From assembly GCF_003046795.1 (NCBI RefSeq), contig NZ_PZKN01000005.1, positions 62,001 through 126,000 of the forward strand: a stretch of DNA of 64,000 bases, in the 5' to 3' direction. This document shows, in pieces, positions 1-8,876 of this stretch (positions are counted from its first letter, which is position 1; each line of letters opens with the position of its first letter). The stretch comes from Desulfonatronum sp. SC1. GTDB taxonomy: Bacteria > Desulfobacterota > Desulfovibrionia > Desulfovibrionales > Desulfonatronaceae. Position numbers and translations under genes: made by a program. Under the pieces are notes generated by a model. It saw only the letters and a program-made list of their open reading frames with translations. It was not told the origin of the DNA and searched no databases.

Positions 1-243
1 GCGAACCTCGTTTTCCCATCATATTAATAAGCCGAAAAGCGCCCCTTCAGCCTCGCGCTGAGTATCTCGTGCTCGCAACGAATCGGCCAAGCCAGGCAAA
101 GCAAGAAATAGCCGGCATTTTAACGGATGAGACTAGATGAAAACAAATTTTCCGCGGCCCCTCCTGATCATCACCTTGACAGACCGAAGCAGTTGTCCAT
201 AAGAGACTTCTTTTTTTCCAATTTCATTTTAGGGAGTTTTGCG

Positions 244-498
244 ATGCAAGTTGAAAAGACGAAAAACGGCGCCGCCGGCGCTTTTGTGTTTCAGGCCGTG
301 GTGGAGAAGTGCGAGGGCTGTGAGCGGATCAAGGAAGACAATGGATTGCGCCATTGCACCAGCTACGCCGAACCCGAGGCCAAGTGGGCCTTGGGTGTCT
401 GCAACTTCGCCACCCACGTCAAGGCCAGCGTGGACAAGCAGGGCAAGGTCAAGATCAACCCGCTGAAGGCTTCCAAACGCGCTGCTCGCGGACGTTAA
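244..498 (+). CDS. PxxKW-family cysteine-rich protein
   Basis: Small 84-residue protein. It carries the P-E-A-K-W motif that names the PxxKW family and a CxxC pair (CEGC) plus two further Cys (HCTSY and GVCNF), suggesting metal binding or a redox role. The function of the family is not established. I chose the ATG at 244 because it follows an AGGGAG ribosome-binding site; a longer reading from 127 has no such site and adds an unrelated N-terminus. The C-terminus is basic (KASKRAARGR). It lies 31 bases ahead of the peptidase gene. Family assignment is from the motif, and the role is unknown. Confidence 0.75.
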   Translation: MQVEKTKNGAAGAFVFQAVVEKCEGCERIKEDNGLRHCTSYAEPEAKWALGVCNFATHVKASVDKQGKVKINPLKASKRAARGR

Positions 499-529
499 GC
501 GACCCTTTTGGTTTTGTGATCTTGTTCTG

Positions 530-1765
530 ATGCGTGAAGCTTTGTGCTCCTTCATCTCCGGTGGACGCGACCGGTTGATTGAGTTGCAGCGAGACCTGGT
601 GGCCATTCCGGCCCTGGGTCCGCTCAACGGCGGCCAGGGCGAACGGGAAAAAGCCGAATACCTCCTGCTCCTGCTGCGCTCCATGGGTATTCGGCAAATC
701 GAGGAGATCCCGGCTCCGGATGACGCCGTGCCCAGCGGCTTCCGGCCCAATCTGGCCGCTGTGATTCCGGGCCGGGACGCCTCCCGGACCTTCTGGGTCA
801 TCTCCCATACCGACATCGTCCCTCCGGGCGATGCGGAGCTTTGGACCAGCCCCCCTTATGAGTTGCGGGTGGACGGAGATCTGATCTACGGACGCGGCGT
901 GGAGGACAACCACCAGGGCTTGGTGGCTTCTTTGCTGGTGGCCGAAGCCGTGCTCGCCGGGTCTGAGCCGCCGCCCATCAATTTCGGAATGCTCTTTGTC
1001 GCGGACGAGGAGACCGCCAGCGCCAAAGGGTTGGACTACGTGCTCACCCACCGCCGGGATCTCTTCGCCCCCCAGGATTTGATCCTGATTCCGGACTTCG
1101 GAACCGCGGACGGAGAAATGGTTGAAGTGGCCGAGAAAAGCCTGCTCTGGCTGAAGTTCTCGGTCTTCGGCAAGCAGTGTCACGCCTCCACCCCCCAAAA
1201 AGGCGTCAACAGCCTGGTCGCCGCTTCGGACCTGATCCTGCGTCTGCGCTCCCTGTACGCCCGCTTCGACCACCAGGATCCGCTGTTCTTCCCCCCCACC
1301 TCCACCTTCGAAGCGACAAAGAAGGAAGCCAACGTCCCCAACGTGAACACCATTCCCGGGCTGGACGTCTTTTATGTTGACTGCCGGGTTCTGGTCCAAT
1401 ACGACCTGGATGAGATCCAGGCCGCCGTGGACGAGACCTGCGCCGGAGTGGCCGCGGATCACGGGGTGCGCGTGGAATGGGAGATCGTCCAGGAAGTCCG
1501 TTCGGCTCCGGCCACTTCACCGGACAGCCCCATTGTTCAGCGCATGCTGGCCGCGGTTCGAGCCGTGCATGGGACCAACCCCAGGCCCATGGGCATCGGC
1601 GGCGGCACCGTGGCTTCGTTTCTGCGCCGCCAAGGCATCCCCTGCGTGGTCTGGTCCACCCTTTTGGGCACGGCCCACCAGCCCAACGAGCATTCTTCCA
1701 TCCGGAACACCCTGGCCGACGCCCAGGTCATGGCTCATGTCCTGTGCATGAATGACCCGGCCTGA
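530..1765 (+). CDS. M20 family metallo-hydrolase (ArgE/DapE-like)
   Basis: A 411-residue zinc-dependent amidohydrolase/peptidase. Visible M20 motifs are SHTDIVPPG (first metal ligand), GRGVEDNHQG (bridging Asp), ADEE (general-base Glu plus metal-ligand Glu) and a C-terminal GTAHQPNE (last His ligand). The central dimerisation segment begins near KFSVFGKQCHAS. The layout matches ArgE/DapE/CPG2-type deacylases that hydrolyse N-acyl amino acids or small peptides in the cytoplasm. The exact substrate cannot be read from sequence, and the lysine genes dapF and dapA are 12 kb away, so a DapE role is not implied. No clear ribosome-binding site precedes the ATG at 530. Confidence 0.85.
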   Translation: MREALCSFISGGRDRLIELQRDLVAIPALGPLNGGQGEREKAEYLLLLLRSMGIRQIEEIPAPDDAVPSGFRPNLAAVIPGRDASRTFWVISHTDIVPPGDAELWTSPPYELRVDGDLIYGRGVEDNHQGLVASLLVAEAVLAGSEPPPINFGMLFVADEETASAKGLDYVLTHRRDLFAPQDLILIPDFGTADGEMVEVAEKSLLWLKFSVFGKQCHASTPQKGVNSLVAASDLILRLRSLYARFDHQDPLFFPPTSTFEATKKEANVPNVNTIPGLDVFYVDCRVLVQYDLDEIQAAVDETCAGVAADHGVRVEWEIVQEVRSAPATSPDSPIVQRMLAAVRAVHGTNPRPMGIGGGTVASFLRRQGIPCVVWSTLLGTAHQPNEHSSIRNTLADAQVMAHVLCMNDPA

Positions 1766-1839
1766 AGACCGAACAGGAACTCGGGACGAATCTTTCCGAG
1801 ATCGCCCGGACTTGACCCGGGTGATCCTTCGCCATCCCC

Positions 1840-3825
1840 ATGCCTCGATCCTCCACCACTGAAGACCCTCCCTCTCCCCGGCCCTTTGACTGCGTAACCC
1901 TCCGCAAGCCCTTGGAGCCGGACCAGTTCGACGTAATCATCGTGGGTGCCGGCCATGCCGGGTGCGAGGCGGCCATGGCCGCTGCCCGGATGGGCCTGAC
2001 CACTCTGCTGCTGACCATCAACATCGACCGTATCGGCCATCTTTCCTGTAATCCGGCCATCGGCGGCCTGGCCAAGGGACACATGGTCAAAGAGATCGAC
2101 GCCCTGGGCGGATGCATGGGAGTCTGGGCCGACCAGGCCGGAATCCAATTCCGAATTCTGAACACCCGTAAGGGGCCGGCTGTCCGGGCCACTCGGGCCC
2201 AGATCGACCGGGACGCCTACATGCGGGTGGTCCAGCGGAACGTCTTCGCCCAGGAACGGCTCTGGGTCCGCCAGGAAATGGTGGATGGTCTGCTGGACCG
2301 GGACGGGCGCACCATGGGCGTGCGCACCCATCTGGGCGAGAACCTGCTCGCCCGGGCCGTGCTCCTGACCACGGGAACCTTTTTACGCGGCTTGATCCAT
2401 ATTGGCCTGGAACACTTTTCCGGGGGGCGACTCGGCGATCCGCCGACAAAATCGCTTTCCGCGGATCTGCTCCGGCTCGGCCTGGAATTGGGTCGACTGA
2501 AGACCGGCACCGTTCCCCGGCTGCGCCGCGACAGCATCGACTACCAGTCCATGACCCCGCAACCCGGAGACGATCCGCCGCGCCCCTTCAGCTTTCATTC
2601 TCCCGGCATCCGTCTGCCCCAGGTTCCCTGCCACCTGACCCATACCAACGCGGCCACCCACGCCGTGATCCGCTCCGGTCTTGACCGCTCCCCGTTGTAT
2701 ACCGGGATCATCCAGGGAACCGGCGCGAGATACTGCCCGTCCATCGAGGACAAAATCGCCCGGTTTCCGGACAAGGACCGCCACCAAGTCTTCGTGGAGC
2801 CCGAAGGCGTGGACCATCCGGAAGTCTATCCCAACGGCCTGCCCACCAGCCTGCCCCTGGAAGTTCAGCGGGCCATGCTGCGGACCATCCCCGGCCTGGA
2901 AGCGTCCCAGATCGTCCGCCCCGGCTACGCCATTGAGTACGATTTCGTCTTCCCGGAACAACTTCTGCCGACCCTGGAGACCAAAGTCGTTCGCGGTCTA
3001 TACTTGGCCGGACAGATCAACGGCACCTCCGGCTACGAAGAGGCGGCGGCCCAGGGGCTCTGGGCAGCGCTGAACATCGCCGCGGCTCTGAACGGCGCCC
3101 CGCCTTTTCTTCTCGGACGCGACCAAGCCTACATGGCCGTGCTGGTGGACGACCTGGTGACCAAAGGCACCCGCGAGCCCTACCGGATGTTCACCTCCCG
3201 GGCCGAACACCGCCTTCTGCTACGCGAAGGCAACGCGGACCAGCGCCTGACCCCTTTGGGCCGGTCCCTGGGCTTGGTCCGGGACGATCACTGGCATATT
3301 TTTTCGCGAAAACACGGCGCCCTGCACGCCGCCTTGGAAGGACTGCGCTCCGTCACGGTCCGACCCGACGCTGCCACCAGGGCGTTTTGCGAGTCCCGGG
3401 GCACGGCCCTGCCGGGCAAGGCCCTCACCCTGGAGGAACTGCTCCGCCGACCGGAACTGCATCTGGCCGACCTGGCCGTATTCTGGCCGAACCTGGCCGG
3501 CCTGGAAGAGGATGTGGGCGAGGAAGTGGAAAACCGGGTCAAATACGCCGGATACCTGACCCGGCAGGAAGAACTGGCCGGCCGAGACCAGTTCCTGGAA
3601 CGGCTTTGCTTGCCGGACGACCTGGATTACGAAATGGTGGCTGGACTTTCCCGTGAGGTTCGTGAAAAGTTGACTCGCGTCCGACCAATGAACCTGGGCC
3701 AAGCAGGCCGGATTTCCGGCGTCACCCCGGCTGCCCTGGGCTGTCTGCGCATTCACCTGCGTAAAATGGAGAAAACGCCTTCCCCACCATCACGGTCAAG
3801 TCCGTTGGGCACGCCCGAACCATGA
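1840..3825 (+). CDS. mnmG: tRNA uridine-5-carboxymethylaminomethyl modification enzyme MnmG
   Basis: With MnmE, MnmG installs the (carboxymethyl)aminomethyl group at wobble U34 of several tRNAs, using FAD and methylene-tetrahydrofolate. The FAD-binding motif [15 protein letters not shown] starts near residue 30, followed by the hallmark [33 protein letters not shown] and the C-terminal helical domain are also present. At 661 residues it is about 30 longer than usual. The extra is mainly a low-complexity, proline-rich N-terminus, so a TTG at 1912 just before the FAD motif is an alternative start. The stop overlaps the start of the next gene (ATGA), which suggests co-transcription with the Mla-type genes. 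Confidence 0.95.
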   Translation: MPRSSTTEDPPSPRPFDCVTLRKPLEPDQFDVIIVGAGHAGCEAAMAAARMGLTTLLLTINIDRIGHLSCNPAIGGLAKGHMVKEIDALGGCMGVWADQAGIQFRILNTRKGPAVRATRAQIDRDAYMRVVQRNVFAQERLWVRQEMVDGLLDRDGRTMGVRTHLGENLLARAVLLTTGTFLRGLIHIGLEHFSGGRLGDPPTKSLSADLLRLGLELGRLKTGTVPRLRRDSIDYQSMTPQPGDDPPRPFSFHSPGIRLPQVPCHLTHTNAATHAVIRSGLDRSPLYTGIIQGTGARYCPSIEDKIARFPDKDRHQVFVEPEGVDHPEVYPNGLPTSLPLEVQRAMLRTIPGLEASQIVRPGYAIEYDFVFPEQLLPTLETKVVRGLYLAGQINGTSGYEEAAAQGLWAALNIAAALNGAPPFLLGRDQAYMAVLVDDLVTKGTREPYRMFTSRAEHRLLLREGNADQRLTPLGRSLGLVRDDHWHIFSRKHGALHAALEGLRSVTVRPDAATRAFCESRGTALPGKALTLEELLRRPELHLADLAVFWPNLAGLEEDVGEEVENRVKYAGYLTRQEELAGRDQFLERLCLPDDLDYEMVAGLSREVREKLTRVRPMNLGQAGRISGVTPAALGCLRIHLRKMEKTPSPPSRSSPLGTPEP

Positions 3826-4601
3826 ACCTGCCCCTGGTCCGAACCCTGGGACGCTGGGCCATCGACCGGTCCCAAAGCTACACCGGGATGGCCCGCATTC
3901 TGACGCGGATCACCGCGGCCTTCCTGCGTCTTTCCGTTTTCAATCCGGCTGTTTTTTTCGTCCTCGTCCGGCAGATATACTTCACCGCGGTCCAGCCGCT
4001 GACCATCATCATCGTAGCGGCCCTGGTCCTGGGTTCGATCACGGTGCATATCCTCCTGCGCGCCCTGCTCACCCTGGGAGCCTACGAACAGATCGGAGAC
4101 TATCTGATCACGGCCATGCTCCATCACATCGCGCCCATCACCTGCACCCTGATCATTGTCCTGCGTTCCGGGACCGCCGTGATCACCGAAATGGCCTTGA
4201 TGAAGATCAACCGGGAAATCGACACCCTCGACGCCATGGCGGTGCCGGTGGAGGAATATCTCTATCTTCCGCGCTTTCTGGCGTTTGTGATCGCCGGTCC
4301 CTGCCTGAGCTTTTGTTTTTGCGTCATCGGCCTGTTCGGCGGCTTTTTGACACTGGGCTTTCTGCACGACATCACCTTTGCCAACTACCTGGACCGACTC
4401 CTGGCCGCGGTGCATGTCTCGGACGTGCTGAACCTGATCGCAAAGTCCGCGCTCATGGCCGGGTTGGTCTGCCTGGTGGCCCTGCAACGTGGGCTCAGTG
4501 TCCAGCGCTCCTTCACCGAAGTTCCGATCCGTTTGATCCAAGGCATGATCCAGATCGTGACCCTGATCATCGCCGTGAAAGTGCTCTTCAATCTGTTCTG
4601 A
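3822..4601 (+). CDS. mlaE: MlaE-family lipid ABC transporter permease
   Basis: A 259-residue inner-membrane permease of the MlaE (DUF140) family, which moves phospholipids or related lipids between the inner and outer membranes. About five hydrophobic segments are visible. The conserved region around residues 105-145 ([26 protein letters not shown]) is the MlaE signature that contacts the ATPase. It overlaps mnmG by 4 bases and is followed by the ATPase-like relic, an MCE-domain protein and a lipoprotein, the usual composition of an Mla-type operon. Family assignment is firm; the direction of transport and the lipid are unknown. Confidence 0.88.
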   Translation: MNLPLVRTLGRWAIDRSQSYTGMARILTRITAAFLRLSVFNPAVFFVLVRQIYFTAVQPLTIIIVAALVLGSITVHILLRALLTLGAYEQIGDYLITAMLHHIAPITCTLIIVLRSGTAVITEMALMKINREIDTLDAMAVPVEEYLYLPRFLAFVIAGPCLSFCFCVIGLFGGFLTLGFLHDITFANYLDRLLAAVHVSDVLNLIAKSALMAGLVCLVALQRGLSVQRSFTEVPIRLIQGMIQIVTLIIAVKVLFNLF

Positions 4602-4669
4602 AGCTGGAATCGGTTCACCCCGAATCAACCCCAATCACCCAAAAACACCTCGAAACACCCAGAGTCACC

Positions 4670-5191
4670 ATGTCCCCGTCACCGGCCTTCGTATCACAAC
4701 TCACGGCAAAACGTCGGCATCTCCTTCTGGTTTCCGAAAACGAGCCGACAATTTCCCGGCTCACGGCCATGATTGTCCAGTCCGATTTCCACATCGGGGT
4801 CATCAGTGAGAACTTCCCCTTTTTGGCCAACCTTTCCGCACTGGAAAACATCGTTTTGGGGTGCATGTACCACAAGGCCATGTCCTTCCAGTCCTGCCGG
4901 GAGAGAATCCAGGGGCATATCGACATCCTGGGACTGAATGACGCCCTGGACCAGCGGGCCCAGATCCTGAGCAGATCGATGCTGCTGAAAATGCATCTCC
5001 TGCGCTGCATCGCCAACGAATCCGCCTTCATCATTTTACCTCTGCCTTCCCGCTCGGACTGCGACATCCTGAGCCGGGCCTTGGAAAGCTTGGAGCGCGA
5101 GATTTTTCTCTGGGTTGCCTGCTTGTCAAACAATCAGGATATCTATACTTCCTTGGAATACCCCATCATTGACCTGAACTCCCTGCAATGA
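4670..5191 (+). CDS. Degenerate ABC ATPase (MlaF-position) lacking Walker motifs
   Basis: A 173-residue protein at the place where mlaF is expected, between mlaE and mlaD. It still reads like an ABC ATPase with its functional residues gone. ENFPFLANLSALENIVLG mirrors the Q-loop segment (Gln replaced by Glu), ILSRSMLLKMHLLRCIA mirrors the LSGG signature helix (GG replaced by RS), and FIILPLP mirrors Walker B (Asp-Glu absent). LSNNQD stands where the H-loop His should be. The Walker A region is missing altogether. The ATG at 4670 is the first sensible start; the frame is open upstream but overlaps mlaE. The start of mlaD overlaps its stop. Homology is my inference from residue pattern and position. 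It may be a regulatory pseudo-ATPase or a decaying gene. Confidence 0.6.
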   Translation: MSPSPAFVSQLTAKRRHLLLVSENEPTISRLTAMIVQSDFHIGVISENFPFLANLSALENIVLGCMYHKAMSFQSCRERIQGHIDILGLNDALDQRAQILSRSMLLKMHLLRCIANESAFIILPLPSRSDCDILSRALESLEREIFLWVACLSNNQDIYTSLEYPIIDLNSLQ

Positions 5192-6171
5192 GCCTCAATC
5201 AACGCACCCTGGAACTCAAAGTCGGCTTCTTCGTGCTGGCCATACTCGTCGCCGTGGTCCTTTTGATCGTCCATATCGGAATCAAAAAAGACCTCTTCGC
5301 CGAGCGCATCCAATATACCGTGGTCAGCCAGACCGGTGAACGGATCGAGCCGGGCGTTCCCGTTCGGCTTTCCGGCTTCAACGTCGGCCAGGTCACGGAA
5401 GTGACCCTGGATCGGGTGGACCAGGTCCGGATGACCATCCTCGTCCTGAAGCGCTATCAGCAATGGTTCACCGAGGACGCCAGGATCATTCTGGAACAGG
5501 AGGGCTTCATCGGCAACAGCTTCCTGAAACTGATGCCCGGCTCGGAAACCTCTCCGGTACTGGAGGAAGGCGCGGTGATCCGCCTGGACAAAATCGGCGG
5601 CATCAGCGAACTGATCCAGGACATGCAGCCGGTGATCGAGGCCCTCAGGGCCATCGTGATCAACGTCTGGGACCTGACCGACTACCTCGTTGACCAAGAC
5701 GGGCCTGTGCGCCGCATTCTGGTCAACGCCGAAACCATGACCGAACGTCTGCTGGTCGAACACGGCCTGATCCACTACCTCGCCGAAGACCCCCGCCCCG
5801 TCGAGCATATCGACCAAATCCTGGCCCGAGCGGATACCGCGATGCTAGGCGTCAACCGCCTGTTGGACAGCACCGCGCTGCGGGTGGAGGACTTGGCTCC
5901 GATCCAGGAAGAGATCGCCGGGGTGATCCGGGAAGTGAACATGCTGGTCGTGGAGTTCCATGGCATCCGGGAAGACATCTCGCCGCTCTTGGCCAACGTC
6001 ACCCAGATTTCCGAAGACGTAAAAACCGCGACCCATGACCTGGTCAGCCTGCGCCGCCAGGGTGAATACAGCCTGCGGCTGGGCACGGAACTGTTGCTGC
6101 GGCTCAAGGAAACCTGGCCGCTTTCCCGCCGGGAAGCGACCGGACCGAAACACGCCTACCCCTGGCCATGA
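5188..6171 (+). CDS. mlaD: MlaD-type MCE-domain protein
   Basis: A 327-residue periplasmic substrate-binding component. One N-terminal membrane anchor (residues 11-30, VGFFVLAILVAVVLLIVHIG) is followed by a single MCE domain. The domain contains ERIEPGVPVRLSGFNVGQV (residues about 50-70) and the EGFIGNSFLKL segment. The remaining ~200 residues are helical and rich in charged residues, as in MCE proteins that form long hexameric conduits. It overlaps the ATPase-like gene upstream and the lipoprotein gene downstream by 4 bases each, so these are almost certainly translated together. Symbol given by family; orthology to E. coli MlaD is not proven. Confidence 0.85.
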   Translation: MSLNQRTLELKVGFFVLAILVAVVLLIVHIGIKKDLFAERIQYTVVSQTGERIEPGVPVRLSGFNVGQVTEVTLDRVDQVRMTILVLKRYQQWFTEDARIILEQEGFIGNSFLKLMPGSETSPVLEEGAVIRLDKIGGISELIQDMQPVIEALRAIVINVWDLTDYLVDQDGPVRRILVNAETMTERLLVEHGLIHYLAEDPRPVEHIDQILARADTAMLGVNRLLDSTALRVEDLAPIQEEIAGVIREVNMLVVEFHGIREDISPLLANVTQISEDVKTATHDLVSLRRQGEYSLRLGTELLLRLKETWPLSRREATGPKHAYPWP

Positions 6172-6956
6172 GAGTGCGCAAAATGCAGTTTCCCGCCGAC
6201 CCTCTCCAACTCGCCTCTTCCCGCCTTCAAGGGTTGTCTCGGGTCGCGTCGCTGATGCTGATCGTGATGTTTTTCTCGTCTCTGTGGGCATGTGGACCTT
6301 CCCAACCGCGGTCCGCGTACCCTCCCCCGGACACTCTGCGTATGGCCGAAGCCCAGCGCCACGAGTTCATCCAACTTTTTCTGCAAGGCCGCTGGTGCGA
6401 GGCCCAGGGACTGTTTGAGCGCAGTCTGGAAAGCTATCATATCCAGGACGACTTTTGCTCCGCCGCGCAAAACCACCTGATTGCCTGGAAACTGCACCAA
6501 TACCTGAACCTGGACGCGGACCACCATCTGAGCGCGGCCCGGGATCAGGCCGGAACCGGGTTGGATTGCCCGGGGCTCAATCTGCCCGACCTTGACGCGG
6601 TCCACGAGGTCCCAGCCGACGATCACCTCACGCCGCGGGATCGAACCTACCGGAAAATGATCGATCAGGGTGCGTTCACGGCCCTGACCGCCAAGCTGCG
6701 CGCGGAGCCGGATCCGCTCTTCTCCTCGGTCTACGGACGCAAGGCCGCAAAGGCCGCCTTGGACGCGGACCATCCGGACCAAGCCCGGACGCTCATCCAC
6801 CAGACCCGCGAACTGGATGCCGAGCAAGGTTGGATCGTCTTTCTCATCGAAGACTGGAGCTTCATCCTGTCCCTGACTCCGGCCCCGGACGAGGTTCGCC
6901 ACATCCAAAACCGTATTGGTCTCCTGCGCAATCTGATTCAGCCATGTTCACCGTAA
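6168..6956 (+). CDS. Putative lipoprotein of the Mla-type operon
   Basis: A 262-residue protein with a long, late signal segment (LMLIVMFFSSLWACG). Its W-A-C can serve as a lipobox with lipidation at Cys42. The rest is soluble, with Cys residues in the pairs WCEAQG/FCSAAQ and LDCPG. The alternation of small helices resembles TPR-like folds, but I do not recognise a family. It overlaps mlaD (ATGA) and the next gene by 13 bases. By position it may be the accessory lipoprotein of the lipid transporter. A start at 6183 is also possible and gives a shorter leader. Confidence 0.6.
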   Translation: MRVRKMQFPADPLQLASSRLQGLSRVASLMLIVMFFSSLWACGPSQPRSAYPPPDTLRMAEAQRHEFIQLFLQGRWCEAQGLFERSLESYHIQDDFCSAAQNHLIAWKLHQYLNLDADHHLSAARDQAGTGLDCPGLNLPDLDAVHEVPADDHLTPRDRTYRKMIDQGAFTALTAKLRAEPDPLFSSVYGRKAAKAALDADHPDQARTLIHQTRELDAEQGWIVFLIEDWSFILSLTPAPDEVRHIQNRIGLLRNLIQPCSP

Positions 6957-7981
6957 AAACATTCGGCCCCCTTCCGCTGCCCGTCAGCCAAACCGAGTTC
7001 TATTTCCAAAACTGGGAATTCAGCTTTTCGGACGCCCAGAAGCCGCTGACTATAACCATCGCTCTGATCCTGTTTCTGGTCCTGGTTTCCGCGGCGGTCA
7101 CCCTGTATCGTCGCGCCAAGGGCTCCGAAACCGCCGGACTTTCCATTCACGAACCAGCCAAGATTCAAGATATTCTCAACGAAGCGCTCCAACAACGCGC
7201 CACGTATGAATTGCGCTTCCAGGACGAAAGCGCCCAGCGCACGAGATTTACCTGCTCCCCCGTGGGTTTTGCTCCCGCCGTGGGGATCTCGCTGGAGCTT
7301 TCCGGATATATCAAGCCCCGAAAGTCTTGGATTGGCCGAGGCGTCGTCTGCTACTTCAAAACCGCCGGGCAACGCAAAGAAATCAAATGGTCATTTTTCT
7401 CCTTCACGACCACCATCGTCGATCTCGTCTCCTCCCAAACCCGCCAACACATCGTCCTTGCCACCCCGGAAAAACTGGAACGCAAGCAGCGTCGCGGCCA
7501 CCTGCGCCTGGACCCGCCCAGTGAAGACATCCCGGAGGTTCAAATCTGGCCGGAGACTCTTTCCAATCTCGACCGCCCGGAGGATGATCTCCCCCTCCTG
7601 GAATTCATGGTCACACAACAGGACAACCCCCTGCGCGTTCTGAACATTTCCGGTGGCGGCCTCTTGCTGGAGTTGCGCCCCCCCCTGCCGAAGGTTTTGG
7701 GAGCAGACCTGGAAAAAGGGCATCGGTTCTTCATCCGCCTGGGCCTCCGCGACCCGGAGCAAGGCACCGTGCGGTCATACCAGCTCTTAGCCCAGGTCCG
7801 GAATATTTTCATCGACCCGACCCATGGCAAACGCTTGATTGGACTCTCCTTCGTCGCCCACCTCCCCGAGACGGAAGGCCCAAGACGCTGGGAGCCCCTG
7901 AACGGCAATGGCGTTGAAGAAATCGAGGACTGGGTTTTTAAACGACATCTGGGTTTATACCGGGAAAAAGGCCTGGTTTGA
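6944..7981 (+). CDS. Membrane-anchored PilZ-domain protein (c-di-GMP receptor candidate)
   Basis: A 345-residue protein with one membrane segment near residues 33-50 (ITIALILFLVLVSAAVTLY) and a cytoplasmic part built like YcgR. A YcgR-N-like beta region is followed by a PilZ domain with RGHLR (the RxxxR motif) near residue 187 and NISGGG (the N-x-S-x-x-G motif) near residue 231. Both c-di-GMP-binding motifs are intact. The ATG at 6944 overlaps the lipoprotein gene; an upstream extension from 6830 would read through that gene and is unlikely. Being embedded in a lipid-transport/lipoprotein operon suggests that c-di-GMP may influence envelope functions. That link is inference. Confidence 0.7.
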   Translation: MFTVKTFGPLPLPVSQTEFYFQNWEFSFSDAQKPLTITIALILFLVLVSAAVTLYRRAKGSETAGLSIHEPAKIQDILNEALQQRATYELRFQDESAQRTRFTCSPVGFAPAVGISLELSGYIKPRKSWIGRGVVCYFKTAGQRKEIKWSFFSFTTTIVDLVSSQTRQHIVLATPEKLERKQRRGHLRLDPPSEDIPEVQIWPETLSNLDRPEDDLPLLEFMVTQQDNPLRVLNISGGGLLLELRPPLPKVLGADLEKGHRFFIRLGLRDPEQGTVRSYQLLAQVRNIFIDPTHGKRLIGLSFVAHLPETEGPRRWEPLNGNGVEEIEDWVFKRHLGLYREKGLV

Positions 7982-8045
7982 GGGTGGGGCGGAACCCACT
8001 AAAACCCATAAACCAAACAACACGGGAGGAATCTTGGAAGAGGGC

Positions 8046-8876
8046 ATGGAAGGCAAATTCTGGAGCATGTTCAAACGGATTTTTCGCAAGGACGACGCAT
8101 CCAGCATTGAAGCCATCATTCTGGCGGCCAGGGACGAAGGCGAGATCCGCAAGGAGGAGGCCTCCATCGTTCTCAAAGTGCTGCGCCTGGGACGCAAGCA
8201 GGTCCACGAAATCATGATTCCGCGCACGGATATCGTCTGCGCCGAGATCGAGGACCGGATCGAAGACGTGGCCGAGTTGATCATCGCCCACGGTCACACC
8301 CGTATCCCGATTTACAAGGATAACAAGGACAACATCGTGGGCATCGTGCACGCCAAGGACCTGTTGCAGTTCGTGCTCCACCCCACGTCGTCTCCCCAAA
8401 ACAGGCTGGAGGAAATCCTTCGCGAGCCCCTGTTCATTCCGGAAACCAAGAACGTCATGGAAATGCTCCAGGAGTTTCAGTCGCGCAAGAACCATCTGGC
8501 CGTCGCCCTTGACGAATACGGCGGGACTTCGGGCATGCTCACCTTCGAGGACGTCCTGGAGGAGATCGTCGGAGACATTGAGGACGAGTACGACGCCCCG
8601 CGGCCCGACGACATCCAGATCCAGGAAGATGGAGGCTACCTGATCTCCGGCAGGACCGAGCTGACCGAATTGCGGGAAAATCTTGTGGTGGCCCTAGACA
8701 GCGACCAAGTGGACACCATCGGGGGCTACCTGTCCCAACTGGCCGGTCGGGTACCGCGCAAGGGCGATGTTTTCGACATTCAGGGCTTCCGCTTCCGGAT
8801 CAAGGACGCGGATCAGAAAAAGGTCCGCTGGATCGACGTCCATCCCCTGGAAACGGAAGCCGGCCCGGAAGCATGA
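8046..8876 (+). CDS. CorC/HlyC-family CBS-domain protein
   Basis: A 276-residue cytoplasmic protein. Paired CBS domains occupy roughly residues 55-180 (MIPRTDIV, TRIPIYKDNKDNIVGIVHAKDLL, LAVALDEYGGTSGMLTFEDVLEEIVGDIEDE). A CorC_HlyC transporter-associated domain of about 80 residues follows (GGYLISGRTELTEL to DVHPLE). The DUF21 membrane domain of larger relatives is absent, so it resembles E. coli CorC (YbeX), which is also encoded just upstream of lnt. Start choice: ATG 8046 follows GGGAGGA at a longish distance, while TTG 8034 is an in-frame alternative very close to it. Its stop overlaps lnt. Confidence 0.85.
   Translation: MEGKFWSMFKRIFRKDDASSIEAIILAARDEGEIRKEEASIVLKVLRLGRKQVHEIMIPRTDIVCAEIEDRIEDVAELIIAHGHTRIPIYKDNKDNIVGIVHAKDLLQFVLHPTSSPQNRLEEILREPLFIPETKNVMEMLQEFQSRKNHLAVALDEYGGTSGMLTFEDVLEEIVGDIEDEYDAPRPDDIQIQEDGGYLISGRTELTELRENLVVALDSDQVDTIGGYLSQLAGRVPRKGDVFDIQGFRFRIKDADQKKVRWIDVHPLETEAGPEA

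Noticed and set aside
4313-4669. N-terminal extension of the ATPase-like gene
   Set aside because: Overlaps mlaE in another frame and has Arg/His-rich shadow composition; ATG 4670 is used.
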